Made by a program: the position numbers and the translations under genes | DNA from: Corallococcus soli | Lineage (GTDB): Bacteria > Myxococcota > Myxococcia > Myxococcales > Myxococcaceae | Assembly (NCBI RefSeq): GCF_014930455.1 | Contig: NZ_JAAIYO010000002.1 | Span: 248,001-312,000, forward strand | DNA length: 64,000 nucleotides | Direction of reading: 5' to 3' | Shown here: in pieces, positions 45,353 through 55,226 of the stretch | Numbering within the stretch: the stretch's first letter is position 1 | Layout: every line of letters starts with the position of its first letter | The notes under the pieces: model-generated | Databases searched by the model: none | The model's input: only the letters and a program-made list of their open reading frames with translations | Told to the model about the DNA's origin: nothing

Positions 45353-47836
45353 ATGCGGAACCTGCTCCTCGGAATGACGCTGGCCATGAGCCTTGGAATC
45401 GGGTCGACGGCGGTGGCGCGGCCTGCCCGGCAGCTCCACGCGGGTGAAATCGCGGCGGGCCTGAAGCGGCTCGGTGTGACGGGCAGTGTGCTCTATGTCG
45501 CGGCCCACCCGGACGACGAGAACACGCGCTTGCTCGCCTGGCTGGTGGGAGAGCGCGGCCTGCGCGCGGGCTACCTGTCCGTGACGCGCGGTGATGGCGG
45601 GCAGAACCTCATCGGCACCGAACAGGACGCCCTGCTCGGGCTCATCCGCACGCATGAGCTGCTCGCCGCGCGGAGCGTGGACGGCGCGGAGCAGTTCTTC
45701 ACGCGGGCGCGGGACTTCGGCTATTCGAAGAGCGCGGAAGAGGCGCTGCGCATCTGGGGACATGACGCGGTGCTGGCGGACGTGGTGCTCGCCATCCGGC
45801 GCTTCCAGCCGGACGTCATCATCACCCGCTTCACCACGACGCCGCCCAACCATGGCCACCACACGGCCTCCGCGCTGCTGGCGGCGGAGGCCTTCATCGC
45901 CGCCGCCGACCCGCTGCGCTTCCCGGAGCAGTTGTCGGAGGTGAAGCCGTGGAAGGCGGACCGCCTGCTGCAGAACGCCTCCTCGTGGTGGTTCAAGCCC
46001 GATGAGGACCTGTCCCGCTACGTGAAGCTGGAGGTGGGCGGCTACGACGCGCTGCTCGGGCGTTCGTGGGGCGAGGTGGCCGCGGAGAGCCGCAGCCAGC
46101 ACAAGAGCCAGGGCTTCGGCCAGGCCGCGGACCGGGGCCCCAGCGCCGAGTACTTCACGCCGCTGGCGGGGACGCTCCCGAAGCGCGACGTGTTCGAGGG
46201 GCTCGACCTCTCCTGGAAGCGTTGGAAGGGCTCGGAGGCCGTGTCCCGCGCGGTGGCTGCCGCGATGAAGGCGTTCGATGCGCGCGCCCCCCACCGCTCC
46301 CTGCCCGCGCTCGTCCGCGTCCACGAGGCGCTGAGCGCGCTGCCGGACACCCACCCGTGGAAGGCGCCCAAGCTGCGGGAGACGGAGGCGCTGATCGCCG
46401 CCTGCGCGGGGCTGTTCCTGGAGGTGCGTGCCGCCGCGCCCACGGGCATCCCGGGGCTGCCCGTGGCGTTGGACGTGGTGGCGCTGAACCGCTCGCCCGC
46501 GGGTGTCGAGTGGGTGGGGCTGACGCTGCCAGGCGAGAAGCCCGAGGCCGTGGGGAAGGCGCTGGGCGCGAACGTGCCCCTGAAGCTGTCGCGCACGGTG
46601 ACGCTGCCGGCGACGGCGCCCATCTCCACGCCCTACTGGCTCCGGGAGCCTGTCACCGGAGGGCTCTACACGCTCAAGGGCGAGGACCGCGCGCTCACCG
46701 GCCACCCGGAAGGCCCTGCCGCGCTGTCGGTGGCGTTCGAATACGCGGTCGCGGGCCGGCGCTTCCGCGCGGTGCGTCCGGTGCTCTACGCCTGGACGGA
46801 TCCGGTGCGCGGCGAGCTCTACCGTGACTTCGAGGTCGTCCCGCCCGTCACCGCCACGTTGGCGCAGGACGTGCTCATGTTCCCCAACGGCGAGTCCCGT
46901 GCCGTGCCGGTGGTGCTGGCCGCGGGGATGGACCAGGTGCCGGGCACGGTGCGGATGGTGGCGCCGCCCGGCTGGCGCGTGGAGCCCGCGTCGGTCGAGT
47001 TCAAGCTCGCGGCGCGCGGGGACGAGCGCACCGTCACCTTCCAGGTCACGCCGCCCCAGGGCTCGACGCAGGAGGGCGTCCTCTCCGTGGACGTCGACGT
47101 GGGGGACCGCGCCTGGTCGTGGCGTGCCCGCTCCGTGTCCCATCCCCACATCCCGCCGTTGACGGTGCGCCAGCCCTCCACGGCCACGGTGGTGCCGTTC
47201 TCCCTGGCCACGAAGGGCAAGCGCATTGGCTACATCCCCGGTCCGGGCGACCGCGTCGCGGAGAGCCTGAGCGCGGTGGGCTACGACGTGACCCTGCTCC
47301 CCGAGGAGCGGCTGGCCCGGGAGAAGCTGGAGCGCTTCGACGCCATCCTCGTGGGCGTGCGCGCCTTCAACGCCAACACGCACCTGACCGTCCACCGGGA
47401 GCGGCTGCTCCAGTACGTGGAGGGCGGCGGGCGGCTGGTGGTGCAGTACAACACCAACAGCCGCGTGGGGCCGCTCACGTCCTTCGTCGGGCCCTATCCG
47501 ATGGAGATTGGCCGCGACCGGGTGACGGATGAGACGGCGGTGATGACGCCGCTGCGCGCCAATGAACCGTTGCTGCGCGCGCCCAACGCGCTGACGGCCG
47601 CGGACTTCGAGGGCTGGGTGCAGGAGCGTGGCCTCTACTTCGCGTCGTCGTGGGACGCTCACTATCAGCCCGTGTTCGCCATGCACGATGCCGGCGAGGC
47701 GCCGCTCCAGGGCGCGCTGCTGGTCGCCCGTCATGGCAAGGGCACCTTCGTCTACACGGGCCTCTCTTTCTTCCGTCAGCTCCCCGCCGGGGTTCCCGGC
47801 GCCTACCGCCTGTTGGCCAACATCCTCTCTCCATGA
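45353..47836 (+). CDS. Exported PIG-L family deacetylase, multidomain
   Basis: 827 residues from the ATG at 45353, beginning a signal peptide ([20 protein letters not shown]). The PIG-L domain occupies about residues 30-300, with [28 protein letters not shown] and [18 protein letters not shown] beta-sandwich region with a NEW3-like domain follows ([20 protein letters not shown]). The C-terminal ~170 residues form a class I glutamine-amidotransferase-like part ([36 protein letters not shown]). It probably de-N-acetylates a sugar or glycan outside the cytoplasm. Divergent from the bacillithiol operon, and coupled to a small membrane protein and a symporter. Confidence 0.9.
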   Translation: MRNLLLGMTLAMSLGIGSTAVARPARQLHAGEIAAGLKRLGVTGSVLYVAAHPDDENTRLLAWLVGERGLRAGYLSVTRGDGGQNLIGTEQDALLGLIRTHELLAARSVDGAEQFFTRARDFGYSKSAEEALRIWGHDAVLADVVLAIRRFQPDVIITRFTTTPPNHGHHTASALLAAEAFIAAADPLRFPEQLSEVKPWKADRLLQNASSWWFKPDEDLSRYVKLEVGGYDALLGRSWGEVAAESRSQHKSQGFGQAADRGPSAEYFTPLAGTLPKRDVFEGLDLSWKRWKGSEAVSRAVAAAMKAFDARAPHRSLPALVRVHEALSALPDTHPWKAPKLRETEALIAACAGLFLEVRAAAPTGIPGLPVALDVVALNRSPAGVEWVGLTLPGEKPEAVGKALGANVPLKLSRTVTLPATAPISTPYWLREPVTGGLYTLKGEDRALTGHPEGPAALSVAFEYAVAGRRFRAVRPVLYAWTDPVRGELYRDFEVVPPVTATLAQDVLMFPNGESRAVPVVLAAGMDQVPGTVRMVAPPGWRVEPASVEFKLAARGDERTVTFQVTPPQGSTQEGVLSVDVDVGDRAWSWRARSVSHPHIPPLTVRQPSTATVVPFSLATKGKRIGYIPGPGDRVAESLSAVGYDVTLLPEERLAREKLERFDAILVGVRAFNANTHLTVHRERLLQYVEGGGRLVVQYNTNSRVGPLTSFVGPYPMEIGRDRVTDETAVMTPLRANEPLLRAPNALTAADFEGWVQERGLYFASSWDAHYQPVFAMHDAGEAPLQGALLVARHGKGTFVYTGLSFFRQLPAGVPGAYRLLANILSP

Positions 47837-48012
47837 GCACCGCTCCCAACCTGACCCCCCGTGAGCCCGCCGCCGGCGCCCCCGCGCACCGGCCCGAGAT
47901 GGATGACGCGCCGCCGCTGCTGGGCTCCTGGCGCAACATCTACCTCCTGGTGCTGGGCATCTTCGTGCTGTTCGTCGCCCTGTTCTGGGCGCTCACGGAG
48001 GCGTACGCGTGA
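47833..48012 (+). CDS. Small membrane protein, symporter partner
   Basis: 59 residues. Its ATG overlaps the stop of the PIG-L gene and its stop overlaps the symporter start, so it is coupled on both sides. A Pro-rich cytoplasmic N-terminus is followed by one helix, NIYLLVLGIFVLFVALFWAL. Probably a small subunit of the symporter; no family was recognised. Confidence 0.8.
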   Translation: MSTAPNLTPREPAAGAPAHRPEMDDAPPLLGSWRNIYLLVLGIFVLFVALFWALTEAYA

Positions 48013-49721
48013 CGGGGCTCGACTGGCTGGTCCTGGGAGCGACGATTGCGTCCATCGTGGTGTGGGGCCTCTGGAAGTCCCGGGGAACGGCCACCAGCGA
48101 CGAGTACCTGCGGGGAGGCCGTGAGCTGAAGTGGCCCACCATTGGCCTGGGCGTCATGGCCACGCAGGCCAGCGCCGTCACCTTCCTCTCCGTCCCCGGG
48201 CAGGCCTACGAGGACGGGATGCGCTTCGTGCAGTTCTACTTCGGACTGCCGATCGCGATGGTCATCATCAGCGCTGTCTTCGTGCCCATCTACTACCGGC
48301 TCAACGTCATCACCGCGTACGAATACCTGGAGTCGCGATTCGACCTGAAGACGCGGCTGCTGGGCGCCTTCCTCTTCCTCATCCAGCGCGGCCTGGCCGC
48401 GGGCATCACCATCTACGCGCCGGCCATCATCCTCTCCACCATCCTTGGGTGGCCGCTGGAGCCCACGGTCATCGCCATGGGCGCGCTCGTCATCCTCTAC
48501 ACGGTGACGGGAGGCTCCAGGGCGGTGAGCCAGACGCAGAAGCAGCAGATGGTGGTGATGATGGGCGGCATGGTGGTGGCCGCCGTGGTCATCCTCTGGC
48601 GCCTGCCCGCGAACGTGTCATTCGGCAAGGCGGTGGACGTCGCCGGCGCGTTCGGCCGGATGAACGTGGTGAGCTTCGACTTCGACATGCAGGACCGCTA
48701 CAACTTCTGGTCCGGCATCACGGGCGGGCTGTTCCTGTCGCTGTCGTACTTCGGCACGGACCAGTCCCAGGTGGGCCGCTACCTGACGGGCCGCTCCATC
48801 TCCGAGAGCCGCCTGGGGCTGCTCTTCAACGGCGTGCTGAAGATCCCGATGCAGTTCTTCATCCTCTTCGTCGGGATCCTGGTCTTCGTCTTCTACCAGT
48901 TCAGCACGCCGCCGCTGCTCTTCAACGAGGCGCTGCGCACCCGCGTGCAGGGCACGCCGCAGGCGACCGAATACGCAGGGCTGGAAGCGAAGTGGGAGCA
49001 GGTCCAGTCCGGAAAGCGCGCGGAGGTGGAGCGCTACCTGTTGGCCGTCGAGTCGGGTGACGTGGCGGCTGGCGAGGCGTCACGGGCGCTGCTCCAGGGC
49101 GCGCAGCAGCAGGCGAGCGCGGTCCGCAAGGAGGCCAAGGAGATGGTGGCGCGCGCGCTTCCGGGCGCGGAGACGAAGGACTCGGACTACATCTTCATCG
49201 CCTTCGTGAAGCGCTGGTTGCCAAGCGGGCTGTTCGGGTTGCTCATCGCCGTCATCCTGTCCGCGGCCATGAGCTCCATCGCCAGCGAGCTGACGGCGTT
49301 GGGGACCACCACGACGGTGGACTTCTACCGGCGGGTGTTCAAGCCCGGCGCCTCGGACCGGCATGTGCTGGTGGCGTCCAAGCTGTTCACCGTGTTCTGG
49401 GGATTGGTCGCGGTGGCCTTCGCGACCTTCGCTTCGCTGTTGGACAACCTCATCCAGGCCATCAACATCCTGGGCTCCATCTTCTACGGCACGGTGCTGG
49501 GCATCTTCCTGGTGGCCTTCTTCGTGAAACGCGTGCGAGGCCATGCCGTGTTCGCGGCGGCCGTCATCTCCCAGGCGACGGTGATTGCCCTCTTCTTCCT
49601 CTCCGACGTGGGCTACCTCTGGTTCAACGTCATCGGCTGTGCGCTGGTGATGGTGCTGAGCCTGGTGATGCAGGGCGTCCTGCCGCGCGGCGAGACGCCA
49701 GCCCCGGCGACGGGGGCCTGA
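48009..49721 (+). CDS. Sodium:solute symporter (SSS family)
   Basis: 570 residues, GTG start overlapping the preceding stop. SSS features: SDEYLRGGRELKWPTIGLGV and MATQASAVTFLSVPGQAYED (helix 1 region), FFIFYR-like VFVPIYYRLNVITAYEYLES, and the later LSAAMSSIASELTALGTTTT containing the sodium-site Ser/Thr. About 13 helices. A soluble insert at about residues 300-385 with a coiled-coil pattern is unusual. It likely imports a sugar or sugar acid related to the PIG-L product; the substrate is inferred from context only. Confidence 0.93.
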   Translation: MTGLDWLVLGATIASIVVWGLWKSRGTATSDEYLRGGRELKWPTIGLGVMATQASAVTFLSVPGQAYEDGMRFVQFYFGLPIAMVIISAVFVPIYYRLNVITAYEYLESRFDLKTRLLGAFLFLIQRGLAAGITIYAPAIILSTILGWPLEPTVIAMGALVILYTVTGGSRAVSQTQKQQMVVMMGGMVVAAVVILWRLPANVSFGKAVDVAGAFGRMNVVSFDFDMQDRYNFWSGITGGLFLSLSYFGTDQSQVGRYLTGRSISESRLGLLFNGVLKIPMQFFILFVGILVFVFYQFSTPPLLFNEALRTRVQGTPQATEYAGLEAKWEQVQSGKRAEVERYLLAVESGDVAAGEASRALLQGAQQQASAVRKEAKEMVARALPGAETKDSDYIFIAFVKRWLPSGLFGLLIAVILSAAMSSIASELTALGTTTTVDFYRRVFKPGASDRHVLVASKLFTVFWGLVAVAFATFASLLDNLIQAINILGSIFYGTVLGIFLVAFFVKRVRGHAVFAAAVISQATVIALFFLSDVGYLWFNVIGCALVMVLSLVMQGVLPRGETPAPATGA

Positions 49722-49844
49722 GCTGCCCGGCTGAACAACTGCTGCACGTATCAGCCGCCCTCTGGGGTCTGCTTCAGCTTCGACACATGCCTCAGGACCA
49801 ATCGACCTTGCCATCCCCCCCGCCGTCCGTGCCAATCTGGCCGG

Positions 49845-52190
49845 ATGAACCGCGTCCTCCTGCTGGCCGGACTGTTGAGCCTCGTTGCGTGCAAGGGCAT
49901 CATCGAGCCAAACACCAACGACGGAGGCCCCAACAACCCCGCTGACGCCGGTGACCCCGGTGACGCCGGTGACCCCGGCGGGAACCTGGGCGCCGCGTGC
50001 GTGGTGCAGTCGGTGCTCACCAATCGCTGCGCCAGCTGTCACGGCGCGCTGCCGACCCAGGGGGCGACGCTGCCGCTGCGCACCCTGCACGACATGCGGG
50101 TGAGCTCGGCGATGGATGGGAAGCTCAGTAACGCCCAGCGCGCGCTCATCCGCATGCGCGACGACGCGTCTCCGATGCCACCGGCCCCGCATGAGCGCGC
50201 GAGCACAGCCGAGCTCGCCGCGCTCGATGCCTGGATCGGGCAGGGGATGCCCCTCTGCAGCGGCACGGACGGCCCGCCCGTGACCGTGGTGTCCGAGCCC
50301 AACCTGCTCGAACAGTCCGCGCTCTTCACCTGCACCGAAGGCGTGCGCTCGGATGCGCCAACGCGCATCCGCCGCATGAACCGGCGCGAGTTCACCCGCA
50401 ACGTCGGTGGCTCGGTCGAGCGCAGCTGGACCGGGTTCAGCTTCTACGACAACCCGCTCGATCCCAGCGCCATCGAGCAGTACAGCTCCTGGGCCACGGA
50501 CGAGACGCTGGACGAGGCCACGGTGGAGCTCTTCCTGCCGGTGGTCGGCGCGGCCGCCTCGCCGTGGACGATGAACTACCCGGACGGCAACCGGATGGAG
50601 CGCGTCTACACCAACAACCGCTTCAGCTGCATGTTCAACGACGCGAACCCGAGCGACGCCTGCAAGCGCTTCCACCTCGGCCAGATGCTCGAGTTCGGCG
50701 TCTTCTTCCGCCCGCCCACCGAGGATGAGCTCACCCGCATCACCGCCTTCGCGACCTCGGTCATCGCGCAGGAGCCGAGCAACTCCCCGCGAAACCGCGC
50801 GGACTCCATCACCCGGATCTCCAACGCTGCGTGGATGATGACTGGCGCCATGTTCCGCCGCGAGATGGGCGGCGAGCCGGCCGGCGGTCGCGTGGAACTG
50901 ACCAGCCTGGAGCTGGGCTCGCAGCTGGCCTACGCGCTTGGGGGGCGCGCGCCCTCGGCCACGCCGAGCTTCGTGTGGCCGCACTACTCCGCGCCCCTCG
51001 AGGGGCATCTGGCGGACGTGGCCATCGCCGCGAAGGATGGCTCGCTCACGCAGGATGCGACGACCACCGCCCTGATCAAGAAGCACCTGGGCGGCGTCGA
51101 CGCCAACCAGAACGGGACACCGCGCTTCGATCTGGTGCAGGACTACAACGAGGAGCAGCGCTCCAAGCGCGGGCAGTACTGGCTGGGTGACGGCGTCGCG
51201 GGCTTCTTCCGCGAGTGGCTCGGCTACGAGCATGTGTCCGCGGTGTTCAAGGAGTCCCCGGCGGCGACCTCGCGCTTCGAACTCGAGGGGCTCGGCTACA
51301 TCAGCTCGGTCTCGTACGACAACCTGCTCACCAACTTCCATCCGCTGGAGCCGACCTTCATCCAGCAGTTCGACGATCTGATCGCGCGGGTGGTCGTCGA
51401 GGATCGGGACGTGCTGGCGAACCTGCTCACCACGCGCACCTTCTACGTGCCCTCCATGCAGCACGCGGCGTACGACTCGCACAAGGGCCTCTCGCACCCC
51501 TACAACGTCAGCGAGATCCTCCCGGCGACCGTCGCGGGCCGCTGGAAGAAGCTGCCTGACGCTGAGCGCGCGGGCGTGCTGACCCACCCGGTGTGGCTGG
51601 CCGCGCACGGCGGCAACTTCGAGGACGATCCGTCCATCGTCCACCGCGGCAAGTGGGTGCGCGAGAACCTCCTGTGCGGCTTCGTCCCGCCGCTCAGCAG
51701 CGTGCAGGTGGCAGCCCAGGTCGGCGCTCACGCTGCCGACAAGAACGCGCGCCGCCGCCTGCAGGAGGCGACCGCCGGAGCGCAGTGTCAGGGCTGTCAC
51801 CGCCTGATGGATCCGCTCGGCCTGCCCTTTGAAATCTACAACCACGCGGGCTTCCTGCGCGCGCGGGATCACTCGACCAGCGGAGGCTGGACCACGCCGG
51901 ACGGAAGCTCGACGCTCACGTCGATGCCGGACCCCGCGCTGGACGGCGCGGTGCGCGACGCGGTGGAATTGAGCGAGCGCCTGGCGACCTCGCGGCACGT
52001 GAAACGCTGCTTCGTGCGACAGACCTTCCGCTACTTCATGGGCCGCCCGGAGAACCCGAGCGACGCCTGCGCGCTGACGCAGATGGAGCAGGCCTATGAC
52101 CAGAACAACGGCTCGTTCTCCAAGATGCTGACCACGCTGATGACCAGCGACACCTGGAAGACGCGGCGTCTGCCGCAGGCTGGAGAGTGA
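49845..52190 (+). CDS. DUF1592/DUF1588-type lipoprotein with c-heme motifs
   Basis: 781 residues. Signal MNRVLLLAGLLSLVACKG (lipobox LVAC), then a short DAGDPGDAGDPG repeat. A heme-binding CASCH lies near residue 63 (TNRCASCHGALP) with MPP-type axial Met downstream. The centre holds DUF1592/1595-like regions (RRMNRREFTRNVGG). The C-terminal DUF1588/1585 part has GKWVRENLLCGFVPPLSS, the second CXXCH in AQCQGCHRLMDPLGLPFEIY, and FRYFMGRPENPSDAC. These proteins pair with DUF1552 proteins in planctomycetes and myxobacteria, probably in extracytoplasmic oxidation; the reaction is unknown. The DUF1552 partner follows directly. Confidence 0.9.
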   Translation: MNRVLLLAGLLSLVACKGIIEPNTNDGGPNNPADAGDPGDAGDPGGNLGAACVVQSVLTNRCASCHGALPTQGATLPLRTLHDMRVSSAMDGKLSNAQRALIRMRDDASPMPPAPHERASTAELAALDAWIGQGMPLCSGTDGPPVTVVSEPNLLEQSALFTCTEGVRSDAPTRIRRMNRREFTRNVGGSVERSWTGFSFYDNPLDPSAIEQYSSWATDETLDEATVELFLPVVGAAASPWTMNYPDGNRMERVYTNNRFSCMFNDANPSDACKRFHLGQMLEFGVFFRPPTEDELTRITAFATSVIAQEPSNSPRNRADSITRISNAAWMMTGAMFRREMGGEPAGGRVELTSLELGSQLAYALGGRAPSATPSFVWPHYSAPLEGHLADVAIAAKDGSLTQDATTTALIKKHLGGVDANQNGTPRFDLVQDYNEEQRSKRGQYWLGDGVAGFFREWLGYEHVSAVFKESPAATSRFELEGLGYISSVSYDNLLTNFHPLEPTFIQQFDDLIARVVVEDRDVLANLLTTRTFYVPSMQHAAYDSHKGLSHPYNVSEILPATVAGRWKKLPDAERAGVLTHPVWLAAHGGNFEDDPSIVHRGKWVRENLLCGFVPPLSSVQVAAQVGAHAADKNARRRLQEATAGAQCQGCHRLMDPLGLPFEIYNHAGFLRARDHSTSGGWTTPDGSSTLTSMPDPALDGAVRDAVELSERLATSRHVKRCFVRQTFRYFMGRPENPSDACALTQMEQAYDQNNGSFSKMLTTLMTSDTWKTRRLPQAGE

Positions 52191-52195
52191 CTGCC

Positions 52196-53593
52196 ATGTT
52201 CTCGCGACGAACCGTCCTGAAGGGCATGGCCGCCGGCCTCTTCGCGCCCTACTTCCAAGACGTCTACGCCCAGTCGTCAGCGTTGCCGGCGCGCCTGGTG
52301 CTGGTCCTCGAGTGCAATGGCGTCTACCCCCGCGCGCTCCTGAGCACGGGCACCCGCGCGGCGCTGGGTGGACGCGCCAACACCTCCGACCGCCTCTTCT
52401 GGGACGCGTACAAGGACGCGCCGCTGGTGCGTGAGGGCGACGATCTCGCCAGCGCGATCAGCCTCGGGCCGCTGGCTGCGTCTTCCGGCAAGCTCGACCT
52501 GGTGAACCGCTCCGCCGTGCTGCTGGGGCTCTCGAGCCTCATCGCGGGCGGCGGGCACTCCAGCGGGACGGGCGCGCTGAGCTGCGCGGTGAACGGCGCG
52601 GGCGCGACCTTCGACGCGGTGATCGCACCTCGCCTGCGTCGTGGTGCACCGTTCGACGTGCTGCGCCTGGGCACCAGCTCCGCGCGTGTGTCGATCGTGT
52701 ACGAGACCTGCGCGCTTGGACCCCGCAAGCCCGCGGGCATCATCGTCAACCCGTCGCTCGCGTTCGACAGCACCTTCGGCTCGCTGCTCGGCGGCTCGAC
52801 GAACGGGCGCGATCGCAAGATGCTCTTTGACTTCGCGCTGGCCGACTCGCGCAAGGCGCTGGCGGAGTTCAGCGGCAACTCCAACGAGCGGCTGAAACTG
52901 GAGCGCTACCTCTCCTCGCTCGAGTCGCTGCGCACGCGGGAGGATCAGCTCGCGGGCATGGCGACCCGCGTGCGGCCCTACCTGCCGCTGGCGCCGAAGG
53001 ACAATCCGCTCATCACCGGCGCGGGCTCACCGCCCGACTCGCTGAAGTGGTTCGAGGCGCAGTTCCAGATCGCCACGGCGTCCCTGCTGGGCGGGCTGAC
53101 GAACACGGTGGTGCTGGCGACGGGCACTTCGGGCTTCGACGTGGCCTACGGCCCGGACGTGGCCGACATCCCGCGACACAGCCTGCAGCACGGCCTGGAT
53201 GCGGGGCAGAACTGGGATCGCGTCGCGGAGGTCACCCGCCGCCACGTGCAGTTGGTGGCGAACCTGGCGAGGACGCTGGCCGCCACGCCCGAGGTCGGCG
53301 CGAGCGGCTCGATGCTGGATCACACCGCGATCGTCTTCATGTCCGACAACGGTGAGCAGCACCACTCGACCTCGCGTGAGTGGCCGAAGCTCATGGTGGG
53401 CGGCAACGCGCTGGGCCTGAAAACCGACGGGCGCACGGTCGTGTATCCGAAGTACGACGCGGCCCGGAACCGGCAGGTCTCCAATCTCTTCAACACGCTC
53501 GGCCACGCGTTCGGAGATGCGGACTTCAACACCTTCGGGCAGGAGGGCAGCACGCGCATCGCGCCGGGACCGCTGAGCGAGCTGTATGGCTGA
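52196..53593 (+). CDS. Tat-exported DUF1552 protein
   Basis: 465 residues from the ATG at 52196, preferred to a GTG at 52187 because GGAG spacing is right and the Tat motif SRRTVLKG then lies at residues 3-10. The mature protein carries ECNGVYPRALLSTG, the Gly-rich SLIAGGGHSSGTGALSC, SLEYLR-like LERYLSSLESLRTREDQLAG, and the C-terminal metal/sulfatase-like VFMSDNGEQHHSTSREWPKL with GGNALGLKTDGR. Tat export fits folding with a cofactor before export. It is the usual partner of the DUF1592 protein. Confidence 0.9.
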   Translation: MFSRRTVLKGMAAGLFAPYFQDVYAQSSALPARLVLVLECNGVYPRALLSTGTRAALGGRANTSDRLFWDAYKDAPLVREGDDLASAISLGPLAASSGKLDLVNRSAVLLGLSSLIAGGGHSSGTGALSCAVNGAGATFDAVIAPRLRRGAPFDVLRLGTSSARVSIVYETCALGPRKPAGIIVNPSLAFDSTFGSLLGGSTNGRDRKMLFDFALADSRKALAEFSGNSNERLKLERYLSSLESLRTREDQLAGMATRVRPYLPLAPKDNPLITGAGSPPDSLKWFEAQFQIATASLLGGLTNTVVLATGTSGFDVAYGPDVADIPRHSLQHGLDAGQNWDRVAEVTRRHVQLVANLARTLAATPEVGASGSMLDHTAIVFMSDNGEQHHSTSREWPKLMVGGNALGLKTDGRTVVYPKYDAARNRQVSNLFNTLGHAFGDADFNTFGQEGSTRIAPGPLSELYG

Positions 53594-53831
53594 GCCGCGA
53601 GAGCGGGCTGGGCGGCTGTGACGCCACCACAGGCGCCCAACAGGACGCGGCGCGGGGCCCTCCGATGGTGGAGTGCCCGCCGCGCCGCTCGGATGCGGCG
53701 AAGTTCGCTCGATTCACCGGCGCGAGGCGCGCCACGCAAAGCGCTCGCCGCCTGCGCACAGACCGGACCCAGCGCCGGCCTGGGCCTGCTCCGGTTCGGT
53801 GGCGCTCCCGCACTTCGTGTGGACCGTAGTT

Positions 53832-54009
53832 TCAGGCGGTGAGCAGCACTCGACGATGCAGTAGGTCGAAGCTGGCGCGGCCATCCACCTGACGCTTGAG
53901 AAGCTTGAGCTTTGTGATTTGGCCCTCGGCCAGGGCGTTGCTCCAGGGAGAGGTCAGTGCGACCCGGGCGGCATCGCCGTCCTGTTCGAAGCCCTCCGCA
54001 AAGGTTTCA
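53832..54009 (-). pseudogene. ISL3-family transposase, C-terminal remnant
   Basis: About 58 codons on the minus strand read GETFAEGFEQDGDAARVALT, SPWSNALAEGQITKLKLLKR and QVDGRASFDLLHRRVLLTA, the last catalytic segment of ISL3 transposases (WSNGxxEGQxxxLKxxKRxxYGRAxxxLL). Nothing upstream continues it. The flanking 53594-53831 shows no gene. Confidence 0.8.
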
Positions 54010-54170
54010 CCGCGCGTACCCCGCGCGCACGAGCTTCGTCCAACTACGCTTCGAAGCGCCTACAGGACCGCGTTGGCCTTGCACGCTGTAAAACGCCCCG
54101 CGAGCGCACGAGTTCGCAGAACCGCCGGGCCAATGCGACGACACGCGACAACTGCCTTGATGCTCACCGT

Positions 54171-54212
54171 GCGCGCCTCGCTTACTCGCCTCGACGCGCC
54201 GATTGCGGCCCT
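54171..54212. repeat. Partial copy of the dispersed element (left part)
   Basis: GCGCGCCTCGCTTACTCGCC then TCGACGCGCCGATTGCGGCC is like the left half of copies 1 and 3. No right box follows. Probably another broken copy near the ISL3 remnant. Confidence 0.4.
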
Positions 54213-54264
54213 ATCCGTCTGATGCTCGGGTGAACCCGAGGCGGCGGCGAGACATACTGCGAGG

Positions 54265-54921
54265 ATGCGCATCGTCGCCGTCTCGGACACCCACCTCTTC
54301 CACGACGAACTCGTGATGCCCCCGGGCGACATCTTCGTCCACGCCGGCGACATGTGCCGCGCGGGGGACCTGGAAGAGCTCGCCCGGGTGGCGTCGTGGA
54401 TTCGAGGCCTGTCCTACCGTCACAAGGTCATCGTCGCGGGCAACCACGACTGGGCCTTCGCCGACTCGCCCGGAGAGGCCCGGGCGCTTCTGGGCGAGGA
54501 CGTCGTCTACCTGCAGGACGGCGAAGCCACCGTGGCGGGCCTGCGCTTCTGGGGAAGCCCCTGGCAGCCGGCATACAACGACTGGGCCTTCAACCTGCCT
54601 CGGGGCACCGCCCTCGCCAGCAAGTGGGCGGCTATCCCCGAGGGCCTCGATGTGCTCATCACCCACGGGCCTCCGGCGGGCTTCGGGGACCGCTCCTCCG
54701 TGGGGGGACGCGGCGGCTGTGCGGACCTGCGCGAGCGCGTGCTCACCGTGCGCCCTCGGCTACACCTGTTCGGCCACATCCACGACGATGGCGGGCTGTG
54801 GCGCGAAGGGGACACGTGCTTCGCCAACGTCACCACGTGGGAGTGCGAGCGCGCGCCCACCGTCCTCCAGTTCGACGCCCGGGGCGTGACAGAGGTGAGC
54901 ATCCCTCCCGCCCGGCGCTGA
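54265..54921 (+). CDS. Calcineurin-like phosphoesterase (MPPED/UPF0046 type)
   Basis: 218 residues, single domain. Metal ligands: AVSDTHLFHD, FVHAGDMCRAG, VAGNHDWAF, ITHGPPAGFGD and HLFGHIHDDGG; CADLRERVLTVRPRLHLFGH is the specific signature of the MPPED1/2-like group. No signal peptide, so cytoplasmic. These enzymes hydrolyse phosphodiesters such as cyclic nucleotides. It is bounded on both sides by IS or repeat remnants and has no operon partner. Confidence 0.93.
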   Translation: MRIVAVSDTHLFHDELVMPPGDIFVHAGDMCRAGDLEELARVASWIRGLSYRHKVIVAGNHDWAFADSPGEARALLGEDVVYLQDGEATVAGLRFWGSPWQPAYNDWAFNLPRGTALASKWAAIPEGLDVLITHGPPAGFGDRSSVGGRGGCADLRERVLTVRPRLHLFGHIHDDGGLWREGDTCFANVTTWECERAPTVLQFDARGVTEVSIPPARR

Positions 54922-54965
54922 CTCGCGCTCCTTCACTCAAGCGGGAGCGAGGACCCGCCGGCTCG

Positions 54966-55052
54966 TCATGAGAATCACTCACCGTCATGACGCGCGTTTT
55001 GACGCAGCCTTGACGCACTCATGACGCAGCGGCCGAATTTTGGGTAGGCACA
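54966..55052. repeat. Dispersed TGACGCA-box element, copy 4
   Basis: TCATGAGAATCACTCACCGT, then TCATGACGCGCG, TTTTGACGCAGCCTTGACGC, and the right box ATGACGCAGCGGCCGAATTT with TGGGTAGGCACA (55021-55052). Four spaced TGACGC units make this the clearest copy. The rest of the 54922-55226 gap shows no supported gene. Confidence 0.65.
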
Positions 55053-55226
55053 GGCGTCGAGGATCTGCTGGCCGGCCGGGTCCAACCCCTGAGTGGTATG
55101 GACCAACCGGCTGCACTCTGCCTTCGACCGCGCGGCCTCCCTGCTCCACATGCTCTCCGACGACTTGTCGAGCTGAGAGAAGTCTGCGGGGGCTCGACGC
55201 GTACTCACTCCCTGTTGCTCGCCGTG

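Noticed and set aside
45293-47734. 813-codon open frame on the minus strand
   Set aside because: Antisense of the PIG-L gene, rich in Arg/His/Gln, no recognisable domain.
49080-51998. 972-codon open frame on the minus strand
   Set aside because: It lies opposite the symporter and DUF1592 genes, both with clear motifs; its composition is shadow-like.
54975-55208. 77-codon frame on the minus strand before the beta-lactamase region
   Set aside because: Part of it is the dispersed repeat (the frame reads into the right box); no start signal or homologous motif was seen.
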